A stretch of DNA of 64,000 nucleotides from Candidatus Poribacteria bacterium (GTDB taxonomy: Bacteria; Poribacteria; WGA-4E; WGA-3G). Shown here piece by piece: positions 7,409 through 15,762 of the stretch. The number at the start of each line of letters is the position of its first letter. The first letter of the stretch is position 1. The DNA lies in assembly GCA_003635195.1 (NCBI GenBank), contig PYIY01000185.1:1-64000 (forward strand), given 5' to 3'. The notes beneath the pieces are model-generated. The model was not told the DNA's origin. It did not search any database and was given only the letters and a program-made list of their open reading frames with translations. The translations under genes were made by a program, and so were the position numbers.

Positions 7409-8827
7409 ATGCAAATGCACGTAGGTGGAGAATGGATTGACAAATCCGATAAGATTGACGTACTGAGTCCCTTTGACGGTTCGGTTGTTGATACCGTCCC
7501 CAGAGGAGACGCAAACGACGTTGAAACCGCTATTCAGACCGCAGAACGCGGCGCAAAGATCATGGCAGGAATGACAGGCTATGAACGCTATGAAATCCTG
7601 CGGAAAGTGGCGGATTTGATGGTGGAACGCTCAGGCGAACTCGCTGAGGTTATCACCCGCGAAGAGGGAAAAATCCTCGCTGAGGCGACAGTTGAAGCCA
7701 CCCGTGCTTCGGAAATTATCGCACTCTCTGCAGAGGAGTCAAAACGTTTAACCGGCGAAACGATTCCACTTGAAGGCGCGCCCGGTGTGAAAGATAAACT
7801 CGGCTTTACGGTACGGATGCCGTGTGGCATTGTCGCTGGTATTAGTCCGTTCAATTTTCCGCTACACCTCGTCTGCCACAAAGCCGGTCCCGCAATCGCT
7901 GGCGGCAACGCAATTATCATCAAACCCGCGACAGACACACCGCTTTCGGCACTCAAACTCGTCGAACTCTTTCTGGAAGCAGGCACACCACCTGAAGCGA
8001 TTCAGTGTGTGACGGGACCCGGTGGTGAAATCGGTGATACGCTCTGTGCAGATCAGCGCGTCCGAAAGATTACCTTTACTGGCAGCCGCGATGTCGGCGA
8101 GCATATCTGTAAGGTCGCCGGATTGAAGCGTGTCACGATGGAACTCGGTTCAAATTCGCCACTCATCGTCATGCCCGATGCCGACCCTGAAAAGGTCGCA
8201 CGTGCAGCAGCAGCGTCCGGTTATTCCAATGCAGGACAGGTCTGCATCTCAACGCAACGCGTTATCGCACACGAGAAAATCTATGGCGATTTTTTAGATG
8301 CATTCCAAGCCGAAGTCGCACAAATCAGTACAGGCGATCCACTCGCAGAAGGGACACGCATGGGACCCATGATTCGAGAAGGTGATGCCACCCGAGTCGC
8401 CGAATGGATTCAGGAAGCTGTTTCAGATGGCGCAGAACTCCTCACGGGTGGAGAGAAACAGGATCAGTTTGTTTCACCCGCTATCCTCGCTAACGTCAAG
8501 CCAGAGATGAAAATCTCCTGTGACGAAGTGTTCGGACCGGCTGTCGGTGTGACGCGGGTCAACGACATTGACGAGGCAATCGCGCTTGCCAACGATACGA
8601 ATTACGGACTGAGTGCCGCAATCTTCACCCAAAACGTTGATTGGGCAATGAAGTTCGTCCGTGAGGTCGAATCTGGCAACTTGATGGTAAACTGGGGCAC
8701 ACAATGGCGTGCAGACTTGATGCCGTACGGTGGTGTCAAAGAGAGCGGTATGGGCAAAGAGGGACCGAAGTACGCCATAGAAGAGATGACCGAATTGAAG
8801 ATGGCGATCTTCCATTTGGATAGTTAG
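7409..8827 (+). CDS. NAD(P)-dependent aldehyde dehydrogenase
   Basis: 472 residues, full length for the ALDH superfamily. Catalytic Cys in GQVCISTQRV (about residue 284), general base Glu in VTMELGSNSPL (about 250), Asn in ISPFNFPLHLV (about 153), NAD site Gly in ITFTGSRDVGEH (about 225), and E-V-F-G-P (about 375). The substrate is not certain; the shape resembles lactaldehyde, succinate-semialdehyde and non-phosphorylating glyceraldehyde-3-phosphate dehydrogenases. Start chosen because GGAG lies about 10 bases upstream. A terminator follows directly. It oxidises an aldehyde to a carboxylate in the cytoplasm. Confidence 0.9.
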   Translation: MQMHVGGEWIDKSDKIDVLSPFDGSVVDTVPRGDANDVETAIQTAERGAKIMAGMTGYERYEILRKVADLMVERSGELAEVITREEGKILAEATVEATRASEIIALSAEESKRLTGETIPLEGAPGVKDKLGFTVRMPCGIVAGISPFNFPLHLVCHKAGPAIAGGNAIIIKPATDTPLSALKLVELFLEAGTPPEAIQCVTGPGGEIGDTLCADQRVRKITFTGSRDVGEHICKVAGLKRVTMELGSNSPLIVMPDADPEKVARAAAASGYSNAGQVCISTQRVIAHEKIYGDFLDAFQAEVAQISTGDPLAEGTRMGPMIREGDATRVAEWIQEAVSDGAELLTGGEKQDQFVSPAILANVKPEMKISCDEVFGPAVGVTRVNDIDEAIALANDTNYGLSAAIFTQNVDWAMKFVREVESGNLMVNWGTQWRADLMPYGGVKESGMGKEGPKYAIEEMTELKMAIFHLDS

Positions 8828-8838
8828 TGGATTTTGAC

Positions 8839-8870
8839 AACGGGCGGATGGCGTTATCTGCCCGTTCTTT
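8839..8870. terminator. terminator between convergent genes
   Basis: Arms AACGGGC and GCCCGTT enclose a 14-base loop and are followed by CTTTT. It serves the aldehyde dehydrogenase and overlaps the end of the convergent gene. Confidence 0.6.
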
Positions 8871-9475
8871 TATGCCTTTTGTGCCACCATGCTGGCGAGG
8901 ATACCGAGTATTTTGTCGCACCGCTCAATTGTGTAGGCTGCCATGTCAAGTTGAAGTTTCTTCTCCTCCAACTTAAGAAATACCCACTCTATACCTGACG
9001 TGGTAGTACCATAGACACAAGAAATGTCATTCCCTTGTTCGACATTAAAACGTTGGGCGGCAACCATTTCTGCAACACACTGCCCGAGCCCTGCTGTCAA
9101 ATTATCCCTTTTCGCTTCAACAAGGATAATGACTGGTGCCTCCAGATGAAATTGGGCTGGCGACAGACTTACCAAAAAATCACAGACACCGGTCAAGCCG
9201 TTTTCAGCATCAACATTAAAGTCAATCCCCGAAAAAAAACTGATGTTTCGGCCGAAGTGCTCCCACAGCTCAACCAGCACTGCGGAGACAATCAGTTCTG
9301 ATTTTGCCTTCTCTGTGCCCATAGCGAAAGCTAATGGCACATTTCGCTCCAGTGTTGTGGTAAGATGTGCACTCGGAGCCACCAGCTCTATGTCAGAAAA
9401 GATACCAGCGGCGTTGACTTCTTTTAATTCAAACGCTTTCTTCACTGTTTCTAAGGTCCAGTCGCTATACGCCAT
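8870..9475 (-). CDS. PD-(D/E)XK nuclease-like hypothetical protein
   Basis: 201 residues. The core GVCDFLVSLSP (about residue 94) followed by PVIILVEAKRDNLTAGLGQCVAEM (about 113-135) gives the D...E-x-K spacing plus the downstream Gln of PD-(D/E)XK nuclease-like folds. Proteins of this type are common as lone genes in cyanobacteria and other environmental bacteria, and their role is unsettled. Nearby genes give no clue. A 23-bp palindrome lies between its start and the EF-G-like gene upstream, both on the same strand. Confidence 0.6.
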   Translation of the reverse strand: MAYSDWTLETVKKAFELKEVNAAGIFSDIELVAPSAHLTTTLERNVPLAFAMGTEKAKSELIVSAVLVELWEHFGRNISFFSGIDFNVDAENGLTGVCDFLVSLSPAQFHLEAPVIILVEAKRDNLTAGLGQCVAEMVAAQRFNVEQGNDISCVYGTTTSGIEWVFLKLEEKKLQLDMAAYTIERCDKILGILASMVAQKA

Positions 9476-9502
9476 CTGTGATACCTGTATTCGTTAAAGA
9501 AC

Positions 9503-9525
9503 TGGCGAGGTTTAAAACCTCGCCA
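9503..9525. repeat. TGGCGAGGTTT palindrome (REP-like)
   Basis: Perfect 11-1-11 inverted repeat, TGGCGAGGTTT / AAACCTCGCCA. A related hairpin occurs at 28922-28948 and a half copy near 29576. Here it lies 3' of the EF-G-like gene, so it could also act in termination or mRNA protection. Confidence 0.7.
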
Positions 9526-9544
9526 AAATGGATTTTATTATTGT

Positions 9545-11617
9545 CTACTCTTCCTCTTCCGTTTTTGACTCGGCGATGACCTTCTGTGCAACATCGTCAG
9601 GTGCGATGTCGTAGTGCGAGAATTCCATCGTGAAGTTGCCACGCGCACTCGTCATCGACTTGAGATCAATCGAATACCGAAGCATCTCCGAAAGCGGGAT
9701 GTGTGCCTGAATAACCTGCTTTTTCCCTATCTGCTCAACACCCATCACCTGTCCGCGCCGTCCGTTCAAATCACCGATAATGTTCCCCATAAACTGTTCA
9801 GGGACGGTGATTGTAACATTCATAACCGGTTCGAGCAAACACGCGTCGGCTTGTTCGGCGGCGGCAGCAAAGGCGATAGACCCTGCAATCTGGAACGCCA
9901 TATCCGAAGAATCGACAGGGTGATATTTGCCATCATAGAGGTCGATTTGGATATCAACAACAGGGAACCCCGCAAGCAAACCTCTGTCCATTCGCTCACG
10001 GATGCCTTTTTCGACAGCCGGGATATAATTACGCGGGATCGCACCACCGACAATGTTGTTAATGAACTCAAAGCCTTCACCGCGTTGCAAGGGAGCAAGA
10101 TTAATCGTGACATCACCGAACTGACCCCTGCCACCGGACTGGCGTTTGTGTCTGCCTTGGATATCCCGAACGCCTCGACGGATCGTTTCCCGGTACGGCA
10201 CTTTCGGCGGTTCAACATCTGTTTCTACACCGAATTTATCTGCCATCCGCTCCCGATTGACAGTGATGTGCAGATCGCCGAGCCCTGAAACGAGTAATTG
10301 CTTCGTAACATCGTTCCGTTCAATTCTAAATACCGGATCCTCTTCAGACATGCGTGTGAGGGATGTCATCAATTTTTCATCATCGCCTTCACGGGTCGGA
10401 CGGATCGCGTAAGAGAGCACCGAGTTTGGGAAGTCTATACCAGCGAGTTGAATGGATGCATCTCTATCGCAGAGCGTGTCCCCTGTTTGCGTCGCGGCAA
10501 GTTTAGTGATCGCACCAATATCGCCTGCTTCAACCTGTGGCGTACTGATCGAATTTTTACCGTTCATGAATGTTGTTTTACCGAGACGTTCAATCTCGCC
10601 ACGCGTCGAATTGCTAACTTGGGTGTCCGCTTGCAATGTGCCAGAGTAGACGCGGAAGAAGCTCAATTGCCCAGCAAACGGGTCGGCAATCGTTTTGAAA
10701 ACGACAGCGGACATTGGGGCATCTGATGACGGTTCGCGGGCTTCCTCTTCATTCTCGGCACTTTTCACCGCCCCAACATCTACCGGAGATGGGCATCCAT
10801 TGATAAGTGTATCCATCAATTGTTGCACGCCGGTATTGTTCAATGCCGAACCACAGAGGATCGGGGCAAACTGATTCTCAGAGATGCCGAGTTGTAAACC
10901 GTTCTGAATTTCTTCGTCAGTGAGTTCGCCTTCAAAAAACTTCTCTATGAGTTCGTCATCACTTTCTGCTGCGACTTCAACGAGTGCTTCGCGGGTTTCT
11001 TCAGCCTGCGCCTCTAATTCTGCCGGAATCTCTGCCTTCGCGGCGCGCTTGTTACCGTCGGGTTGTAGATACGCCGCCATCTGTACGACATCAACAACAC
11101 CTGCGAAATTGTCCTCTTTCCCTATCGGAAGTTGAACGGAGACAGTTCGGGTCTCTAAAATCTCTTCAATGCTTGCAAGCGCGTTTTCAAAGCTGGCGTT
11201 CTCTTTGTCCATCTTATTGATAAAGATGAGACGTGGGAGTCCGTATGTGTCTGCTACCTCCCATACCTTTTCGGTGCCGCCTTCAACGCCTGTTGTTGCA
11301 TCAACGACAACGACGACTGCATCGACAATTCGGAGTACGCTATAGAGGTCCCCGTAAAAATCTTCTGCGCCGGGGGTATCAATCAGATTTAGTTTATGTC
11401 CTTCCCATTCTGCGATACAGACTGAACAATTGAGGGTGGTTTTGCGTTCTATCTCGTCAGCGGCATAGTCGGCTGCAGAAGTTCCACTATCAACAGCACC
11501 CATACGCTCAATTGCACCACCGTTATAAAGCATCGCTTCAACGAGTGATGTTTTGCCTGCTCCTGAATGCGCAATAATTGCAATGTTCCGGATCTCATCG
11601 GTTCTGTATTGTTTCAT
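9545..11617 (-). CDS. EF-G-like translation GTPase
   Basis: 690 residues with the whole EF-G plan: GTPase domain (P-loop AHSGAGKT near residue 17; NKMD near 134), domain II, and domains III-V with the GEGFEFINNIVGGAIP and FPVVDIQIDLYDGKYHPVDSS motifs of domain IV. G3 reads DTPGAEDF instead of DTPGHVDF, so the His that activates GTP hydrolysis in canonical EF-G is Ala. That variation and the GAVDSGTSAADYAADE switch I put it in the EF-G-like (fusA2-type) paralogue group and not in the main translocase. It is likely ribosome-associated; the exact role in this group is unclear. It is transcribed alone from a good promoter. Confidence 0.88.
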   Translation of the reverse strand: MKQYRTDEIRNIAIIAHSGAGKTSLVEAMLYNGGAIERMGAVDSGTSAADYAADEIERKTTLNCSVCIAEWEGHKLNLIDTPGAEDFYGDLYSVLRIVDAVVVVVDATTGVEGGTEKVWEVADTYGLPRLIFINKMDKENASFENALASIEEILETRTVSVQLPIGKEDNFAGVVDVVQMAAYLQPDGNKRAAKAEIPAELEAQAEETREALVEVAAESDDELIEKFFEGELTDEEIQNGLQLGISENQFAPILCGSALNNTGVQQLMDTLINGCPSPVDVGAVKSAENEEEAREPSSDAPMSAVVFKTIADPFAGQLSFFRVYSGTLQADTQVSNSTRGEIERLGKTTFMNGKNSISTPQVEAGDIGAITKLAATQTGDTLCDRDASIQLAGIDFPNSVLSYAIRPTREGDDEKLMTSLTRMSEEDPVFRIERNDVTKQLLVSGLGDLHITVNRERMADKFGVETDVEPPKVPYRETIRRGVRDIQGRHKRQSGGRGQFGDVTINLAPLQRGEGFEFINNIVGGAIPRNYIPAVEKGIRERMDRGLLAGFPVVDIQIDLYDGKYHPVDSSDMAFQIAGSIAFAAAAEQADACLLEPVMNVTITVPEQFMGNIIGDLNGRRGQVMGVEQIGKKQVIQAHIPLSEMLRYSIDLKSMTSARGNFTMEFSHYDIAPDDVAQKVIAESKTEEEE

Positions 11618-11685
11618 ACGTCCAAAAAATTCTCCTTTTACTGTTAACCACTACGGAATAGAGCGAGCTATGCCGTTAAAATTAC

Positions 11686-11714
11686 ATCTTACCACGATGT
11701 AACAAAAATGTCAA
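11686..11714 (-). promoter_or_regulatory. sigma-70 promoter of EF-G-like gene
   Basis: Minus strand TTGACA, 17-base spacer, TAAGAT; start codon about 70 bases downstream. Confidence 0.65.
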
Positions 11715-11788
11715 GAAAATATTTCTCGAAACTCAGGGCTATTTAGTTTTCGGTTTTTTCGTCCAATTTTGAACCCCCAGGCCCGGTA

Positions 11789-11935
11789 GGTGCGGTTTGA
11801 TGAAGTTTAAAAAAATAAATCGGTAATAAACGGGCAATGAATTGCCCTACTACAAATGGGCAGGTTCGTAGTAGGGCGATTTATCGCACGTTCCAATATT
11901 ACCGAATTAAAAAATTAATCTTCATCAACCGCACC
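11789..11935. repeat. MITE-like element with nested palindrome
   Basis: Outer imperfect inverted repeats: AGGTGCGGTTTGATGAAG (11789-11806) and CTTCATCAACCGCACC (11920-11935), extending inward to CGGTAAT / ATTACCG. Inside is a second palindromic unit, GGGCAATGAATTGCCCTAC... and GTAGTAGGGCGATTTATCGC. The inner motif GGTTCGTAGT-x4-C-x-ATT recurs at 44304. It has no coding capacity and occupies most of the gap after the EF-G-like promoter. Confidence 0.65.
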
Positions 11936-11939
11936 GGAC

Positions 11940-12192
11940 TGAAAAAAGAAGATCCAAAAATTGAGACAATCCGATAATTTATTTAAAACCTAAATGTCCT
12001 GTCTCGGAAACCCATTACTTGGTGTTGCCTTAAAGTGGATGAACGGGGACTGTGATGAGGCGGTACCACGTCGTTTTTGAAACGTAGATGCTGGACAAGG
12101 GATTTCTGAATTATCAGTTTTCAAATCTGAAATCATTTTTCGGAGAAGTTTTCAGAGGGGGCAAGTGTTGTTGTGCTTGATAGTAGTGGTTT
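11940..12192. other. intergenic stretch without recognised gene
   Basis: About 250 bases between the repeat element and the GspC-like fragment. I see no supported gene, RNA or clear terminator here. Confidence 0.4.
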
Positions 12193-12450
12193 TCACCATG
12201 CGAAAGGGTTGGAGGTGCCTCGGAAGGTAGTCTGCCTTTTTCTTCCGGGCAAGTGATAGGTTTCTTTCGGGCGCGGCGGGGTCCAACTGAGCGGACGGAA
12301 CAGGTTATTGTCGATAATCATGCGTTTGAACGCTTCCGCATCAAAGACGGCGGGTGTTCTACGGGCATCACGACGCGGGGCGGGCAATGTTTCAACCGCG
12401 ACAGGTTCAGGGGGCGATGGTGACGGAACACGCACCACAAAGACAATCAA
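12193..12450 (-). pseudogene. small GspC/PilP-like fragment, possibly decayed
   Basis: 85 residues from a TTG. The open frame continues upstream to about 12515 without an ATG and reads D-I-W-R-V-V-L-L-L-I-V-F-V-V-R, a membrane anchor, then a Pro-rich linker and AFKRMIIDNNLFRPLSWTPP. Anchor, linker and NNLFRPL motif resemble the start of type II secretion GspC or pilus PilP-like proteins, which would then carry a 100-residue periplasmic domain. That domain is missing: the frame ends after about 35 unrelated residues. It follows the Cys-rich gene on the same strand. It may be a truncated remnant or a real small membrane protein; I cannot decide. Confidence 0.4.
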
Positions 12451-12525
12451 AAGTAAAACAACGCGCCAAATATCAAAAGATAAATGGCGCGTCGATTGAA
12501 AAGTTTTCGGTCAGCGTTTCTCAGG

Positions 12526-13854
12526 CTACCGCGCCCAACACTTCTCGCCCTGGCGAATTGCGGCAGAACAATCGGGTTTGGGACCCTGACACAACTGCCA
12601 AGATTTACCACAAGTACTGAACCGACACGTCCGCGTCCGGTGATGACTCACCGCCCAGTTGCTATTCGGATTATACGGATGTCCCGCAGCGCAGGGCACT
12701 GTGTTCCCCGATGGCGGTGGCGATGCGGGTGGGGACGGATACGAATGGGTATGCGACTGACACGCATAGAAATTCGTCACGGTGCAGTAATTGCCGTTGC
12801 TATCCGTTGAGGAGCAACTCGCTTGATACGAATGATCACCACTCTCTGACGTGTTATGAATATTACACGGATGCATGGAAGGTGACGGTGTCGGTGGATT
12901 GCCACCGGTGTCGCCCGTCGCTGGCAATCCACCGCCGCTACCACTGCCTGAACCCGAATACGCATGCGTATGCGGTGAACATTTGTAGTAAGAACTATAC
13001 TCACAATACTGCCCGCTGTCGTTTTGTGGACAGGAAACCTCTATATGGTTGCCGGGGTGCTTATAGCATTCATACCACTCCAAGCAGCCGTTGCAGAGAC
13101 GTTGATGCTCATGCATCCCTACTTCATCTTTACAGACACGACAGCGTTCCTTGTGAACAACTTTCCAAGTGCCACCTCCAGTGCCACCTTCGCCGTTTTG
13201 GACGAGAGTTGACTGGCCCCACGTTACCTGACCCGATTTCACAAGTGCCGCAGTGCTTAAAACACCGATGCCATTATGGCTCGTCGTCACACCGGTTGTC
13301 AACGTTACGCTGACGCTTGCACTCCCACGCCAATAAATGCTATAACAATCTCCACGCCCAGAGCTGCTCCAACTATACGTCGTATCTAATCCTGTCGGCG
13401 CATCTGCTGATTTACGCACGTAATGTGTGTAAAACGCTTCTTGTGCCTTGGGTTTCATCGCATCATAGTCAATCCACCACGTGCCAGCACTCCCCGTTGT
13501 TACCTTCCCACCGGAACCTTTTATCTGTTGCGAGCCGTTGATAATCGCAGAGTCGAGCTGCCCTTTCACATACCCATACCCTTTCGCGGGAGTATCAATA
13601 GAGACGGTTATCTTTGTTGGGTAAATCGTCGGTTCCCAATCGTAGACGTGAAAGTGTCCATCGCCATCGGGATCCAGATCAGTTATCCAACACTCCTGAT
13701 ACCGCGTGTAAGTGGTATGTCCCCCATTTGAGGAGATATTGCTGGACCCCGTGACAGAACCGTTCAAGTCAATCGTCACAGGGCCAGTTTGGCTTTCTGC
13801 CTGTAGTGCCACTATCAGTAGTAATAAGAACATCAAAAATAAGACACTTTTCAT
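12526..13854 (-). CDS. secreted Cys/His-rich protein (L1)
   Basis: 442 residues. Signal peptide MKSVLFLMFLLLLIVALQA, then a Gly/Ser/Thr-rich beta domain to about residue 230, then a Cys-rich C-terminal half. Key motifs: CRVCKDEVGMHEHQRLCNGC, C-x2-C-x3-Y-x-C (CNGCLEWYECYKH), two copies of a C-x8-C-x6-Y-x-C-x2-H-x-H-x-Y unit (about residues 277-300 and 343-366) separated by a Gly/Ser/Pro linker, and a last CRFSTCGKSWQLC. The spacing suggests zinc-ribbon or disulfide-knotted folding outside the cytoplasm. The C-x2-C-x3-Y motif is shared with the L2 proteins at 34478 and 35093. AGGAG precedes the ATG. No known family recognised. Confidence 0.75.
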   Translation of the reverse strand: MKSVLFLMFLLLLIVALQAESQTGPVTIDLNGSVTGSSNISSNGGHTTYTRYQECWITDLDPDGDGHFHVYDWEPTIYPTKITVSIDTPAKGYGYVKGQLDSAIINGSQQIKGSGGKVTTGSAGTWWIDYDAMKPKAQEAFYTHYVRKSADAPTGLDTTYSWSSSGRGDCYSIYWRGSASVSVTLTTGVTTSHNGIGVLSTAALVKSGQVTWGQSTLVQNGEGGTGGGTWKVVHKERCRVCKDEVGMHEHQRLCNGCLEWYECYKHPGNHIEVSCPQNDSGQYCEYSSYYKCSPHTHAYSGSGSGSGGGLPATGDTGGNPPTPSPSMHPCNIHNTSESGDHSYQASCSSTDSNGNYCTVTNFYACQSHTHSYPSPPASPPPSGNTVPCAAGHPYNPNSNWAVSHHRTRTCRFSTCGKSWQLCQGPKPDCSAAIRQGEKCWAR

Positions 13855-13881
13855 GGTTCATGTCTCCTGTCGCTTTTCGGA

Positions 13882-14703
13882 CTAACGGGGTCCGACATAG
13901 TATATTTCGGGCCCTTCGGGACGGATGAGGTACTCCATTCCCATGTGTATCAGAGCTTTATGACGCAGTTCGTCTTCCATTTTACTCAATCGTGCCTGAT
14001 ACGCTGGGGTATCCAGATGACCCGGTATCATCCAGCTGCCGCTGCCTCCGAAAGGGCCTAAGCCTCTTGCGGTTTCTTCTATCTGCGTTATCTCTGTCTG
14101 AATCCGCGCCGCCTCGGCTCTGTTTTCTCGGTGCAGAGCGACTTCACGGTCCTGTTTGAGTTGCTGATAGTGTTCCCACTGTTCGCGGGTCGGGGCGAAC
14201 CCCTCGATCATTTCTATTTCGTACTCCATGCGCGTGCCATCGGGCAGCTCCATCTGTTGTAGCACAGGCGTGCCATCGGGATTCAAGACGACTTCGTTGC
14301 CATCAATGAGCAGATAGCCGTATCCCTCCGGGGGCGGTCCTAATCCGAATCGTTCTTTGTAGAAGGCGTTTCGCTTCTCTATTTCAAGCCGTCTCATAGT
14401 TGCCGAGTCGTAGATCGGTATCGTGTTCGCAAACGGATCAGCACTGGAGTCTGGGTTCGTCGCGTCAGACACTGTCTCATGTGGTTCGGCGTGCCAAGTG
14501 CCATCATCGTGGACGTGCCCACCCTGCAAGGTATCATCCACAGGTGCTTGCGCCTTCGGTTGTTCGGTCGGTTTCTCAGGTTCAACCACCTTATAAATCT
14601 TCACGGTTTCGGGGGGCGGTTGTGTCGCGAGCAGGTAAAGCCCCACGCCCACAATGGCAATCAAAAGCACTGTGATGGCGAACCAATGTTTTCGGATCAA
14701 CAT
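13882..14703 (-). CDS. membrane-anchored His-rich protein (L1)
   Basis: 273 residues from the ATG preceded by AAAGGAG; an upstream in-frame GTG at 14742 lacks a ribosome site. One N-terminal transmembrane helix (WFAITVLLIAIVGVGLYLL), then VKIYKVVEPEKPTEQPK and the His-rich segment GGHVHDDGTWHAEPHE, then a soluble part with a helical E/Q/R-rich stretch (about 180-230) and DGNEVVLNPDGTPV. It matches in layout the L2 protein at 33528 (helix, KIYK, HTHHEADIGHTHDEEN). The histidines could bind a metal, but this is inference. It lies 27 bases upstream of the Cys-rich gene, same strand. Confidence 0.75.
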   Translation of the reverse strand: MLIRKHWFAITVLLIAIVGVGLYLLATQPPPETVKIYKVVEPEKPTEQPKAQAPVDDTLQGGHVHDDGTWHAEPHETVSDATNPDSSADPFANTIPIYDSATMRRLEIEKRNAFYKERFGLGPPPEGYGYLLIDGNEVVLNPDGTPVLQQMELPDGTRMEYEIEMIEGFAPTREQWEHYQQLKQDREVALHRENRAEAARIQTEITQIEETARGLGPFGGSGSWMIPGHLDTPAYQARLSKMEDELRHKALIHMGMEYLIRPEGPEIYYVGPR

Positions 14704-14785
14704 TTGTTTGTCTCCTTTCGGTTGTTCAAGGATTCTTCTCACACACTCTCACTGTGAGGCAGGTGTCGGAACCCCCTGCGCGTGT

Positions 14786-14968
14786 TTATTTCCTGTCCGC
14801 GTCGGGACAGATATATTCACACGGCGGAGTAATTGGGTTCGGTTGACAGATTTCGGGACTTTGACGACACAGCGTCTGCGTCGCATTTCTGGCGCGCACC
14901 GCGTAGCCAAGCGTCGCCACCAGTAAAAGTATAAGGAGGGGCAACCACCTTCGGAGGTATTTTCGCAT
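14786..14968 (-). CDS. small membrane protein with Cys-rich tail
   Basis: 60 residues. AAGGAG lies nine bases upstream of the ATG, which supports a real gene despite its size. N-terminal RKYLRRWLPLLILLLVATLGYAV is a membrane helix, then a tail with four cysteines (TLCRQSPEIC, PPCEYIC) facing outwards if the positive-inside rule holds. It is the first gene of the L1 operon downstream of the sigma-54 promoter. No family recognised. Confidence 0.6.
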   Translation of the reverse strand: MRKYLRRWLPLLILLLVATLGYAVRARNATQTLCRQSPEICQPNPITPPCEYICPDADRK

Positions 14969-15182
14969 CAGTGAACACTCCTTTTTTGATGTCTTCCATC
15001 GGTGATGACAGGTGTCCCTGCCTATAAAATACCATACACTCGGACGCTTGTCAAATATCGGATGGAGGCAATATGGATAGAATAGTAGACGCTAAGATTT
15101 ACGACTCAAGGCAATCGCGAAATAAACTTTACGCGATAGAATCCCGTAGTTTGATGGAGAACACAAACGCCTTTTATAATTA

Positions 15183-15448
15183 CTAAACTTTGGACAATTT
15201 TAATTTTGATACAAATGCTGAAGAAATCCGCAGAAATCCGCAGAAACGCCCAAGCAAATACCCCAAGCAAATACCCCTATGGGACTTAGTATCTTTAGCA
15301 AATGCCTATCTACAAAGTTTTCCTCCCTATGGGACTGACCTTAGTATTTATGTGTTTCTCTGATTTGGGTCAGTGTTAGGAACTCTTAGAAAAATCAGAA
15401 ACACCTAAAAATGGGGCATCGGTCTCACAGAAATTGTCCAAACTATAG
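15183..15448. repeat. MITE-like element between L1 promoter and genes
   Basis: Terminal inverted repeats of 18 bases with two mismatches: CTAAACTTTGGACAATTT on the left and AAATTGTCCAAACTATAG on the right, 266 bp overall. Inside there are direct repeats (GAAATCCGCA twice, AAGCAAATACCCC twice, CCTATGGGACT twice). No open frame. It separates the sigma-54 promoter from the first gene of L1, lengthening the leader. Confidence 0.6.
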
Positions 15449-15484
15449 AATATAATAGAGAACAAGCACTGTTAAGCTGTTCCT

Positions 15485-15603
15485 AACTCATCGTTGGTAA
15501 CATCGTTGGTGCACCTACATGCTTCAGTTGAGCTCACGTTTATGATAGCAAGTATCATGCCAATGTGAGAAACCGCACCGTGACGGGATCTCGCCATTTT
15601 TCA
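15485..15603 (-). promoter_or_regulatory. conserved 119-bp promoter element, L1 copy
   Basis: Aligns without gaps to 36234-36352; I count about 20 mismatches in 119 positions. It includes the sigma-54 core, flanking CTCAC / GTGAG arms, and about 50 bases of the transcribed leader. Similarity stops at the operator region on one side and at the AACTCAT block on the other. Confidence 0.85.
15546..15563 (-). promoter_or_regulatory. sigma-54 promoter of L1
   Basis: Minus strand TTGGCATGATACTTGCTA: GG and GC spaced by 10 bases, with TTGGCA and TTGCT boxes as in the -24/-12 consensus. Oriented toward the small membrane, His-rich and Cys-rich genes. Confidence 0.85.
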
Positions 15604-15665
15604 ACTGGGCATATTTTTCACAGGTGGGCATATTTTTTTATAGAACTGGGTAAAATATGCCCAGT
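15604..15665. promoter_or_regulatory. probable activator binding sites (L1 enhancer)
   Basis: ACTGGGCATATTTTT at 15604, GGTGGGCATATTTTT at 15623 and the dyad ACTGGG-N9-CCCAGT at 15645-15665. The outer sites are centred about 41 bases (4 turns) apart, upstream of the sigma-54 promoter and just past the activator gene, as expected for binding sites of an enhancer-binding protein. Confidence 0.65.
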
Positions 15666-15762
15666 GGCACACCAATAAGCACGCTTCTGTTGATGCTGCC
15701 AAGCGCGAATCTCAAGTCTATTACAACCCCGCGTCGGCAGTATCGTGCCATACTAAGTTTCT

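Noticed and set aside
9614..10288. Plus-strand frame of 224 codons opposite the EF-G-like gene
   Set aside because: Antisense shadow of a conserved gene; no recognisable domain.
15240..15320. Short direct repeats suggesting a CRISPR array
   Set aside because: The repeats (AAGCAAATACCCC, GAAATCCGCA) are adjacent, only two copies each, with no regular spacers and no cas genes.
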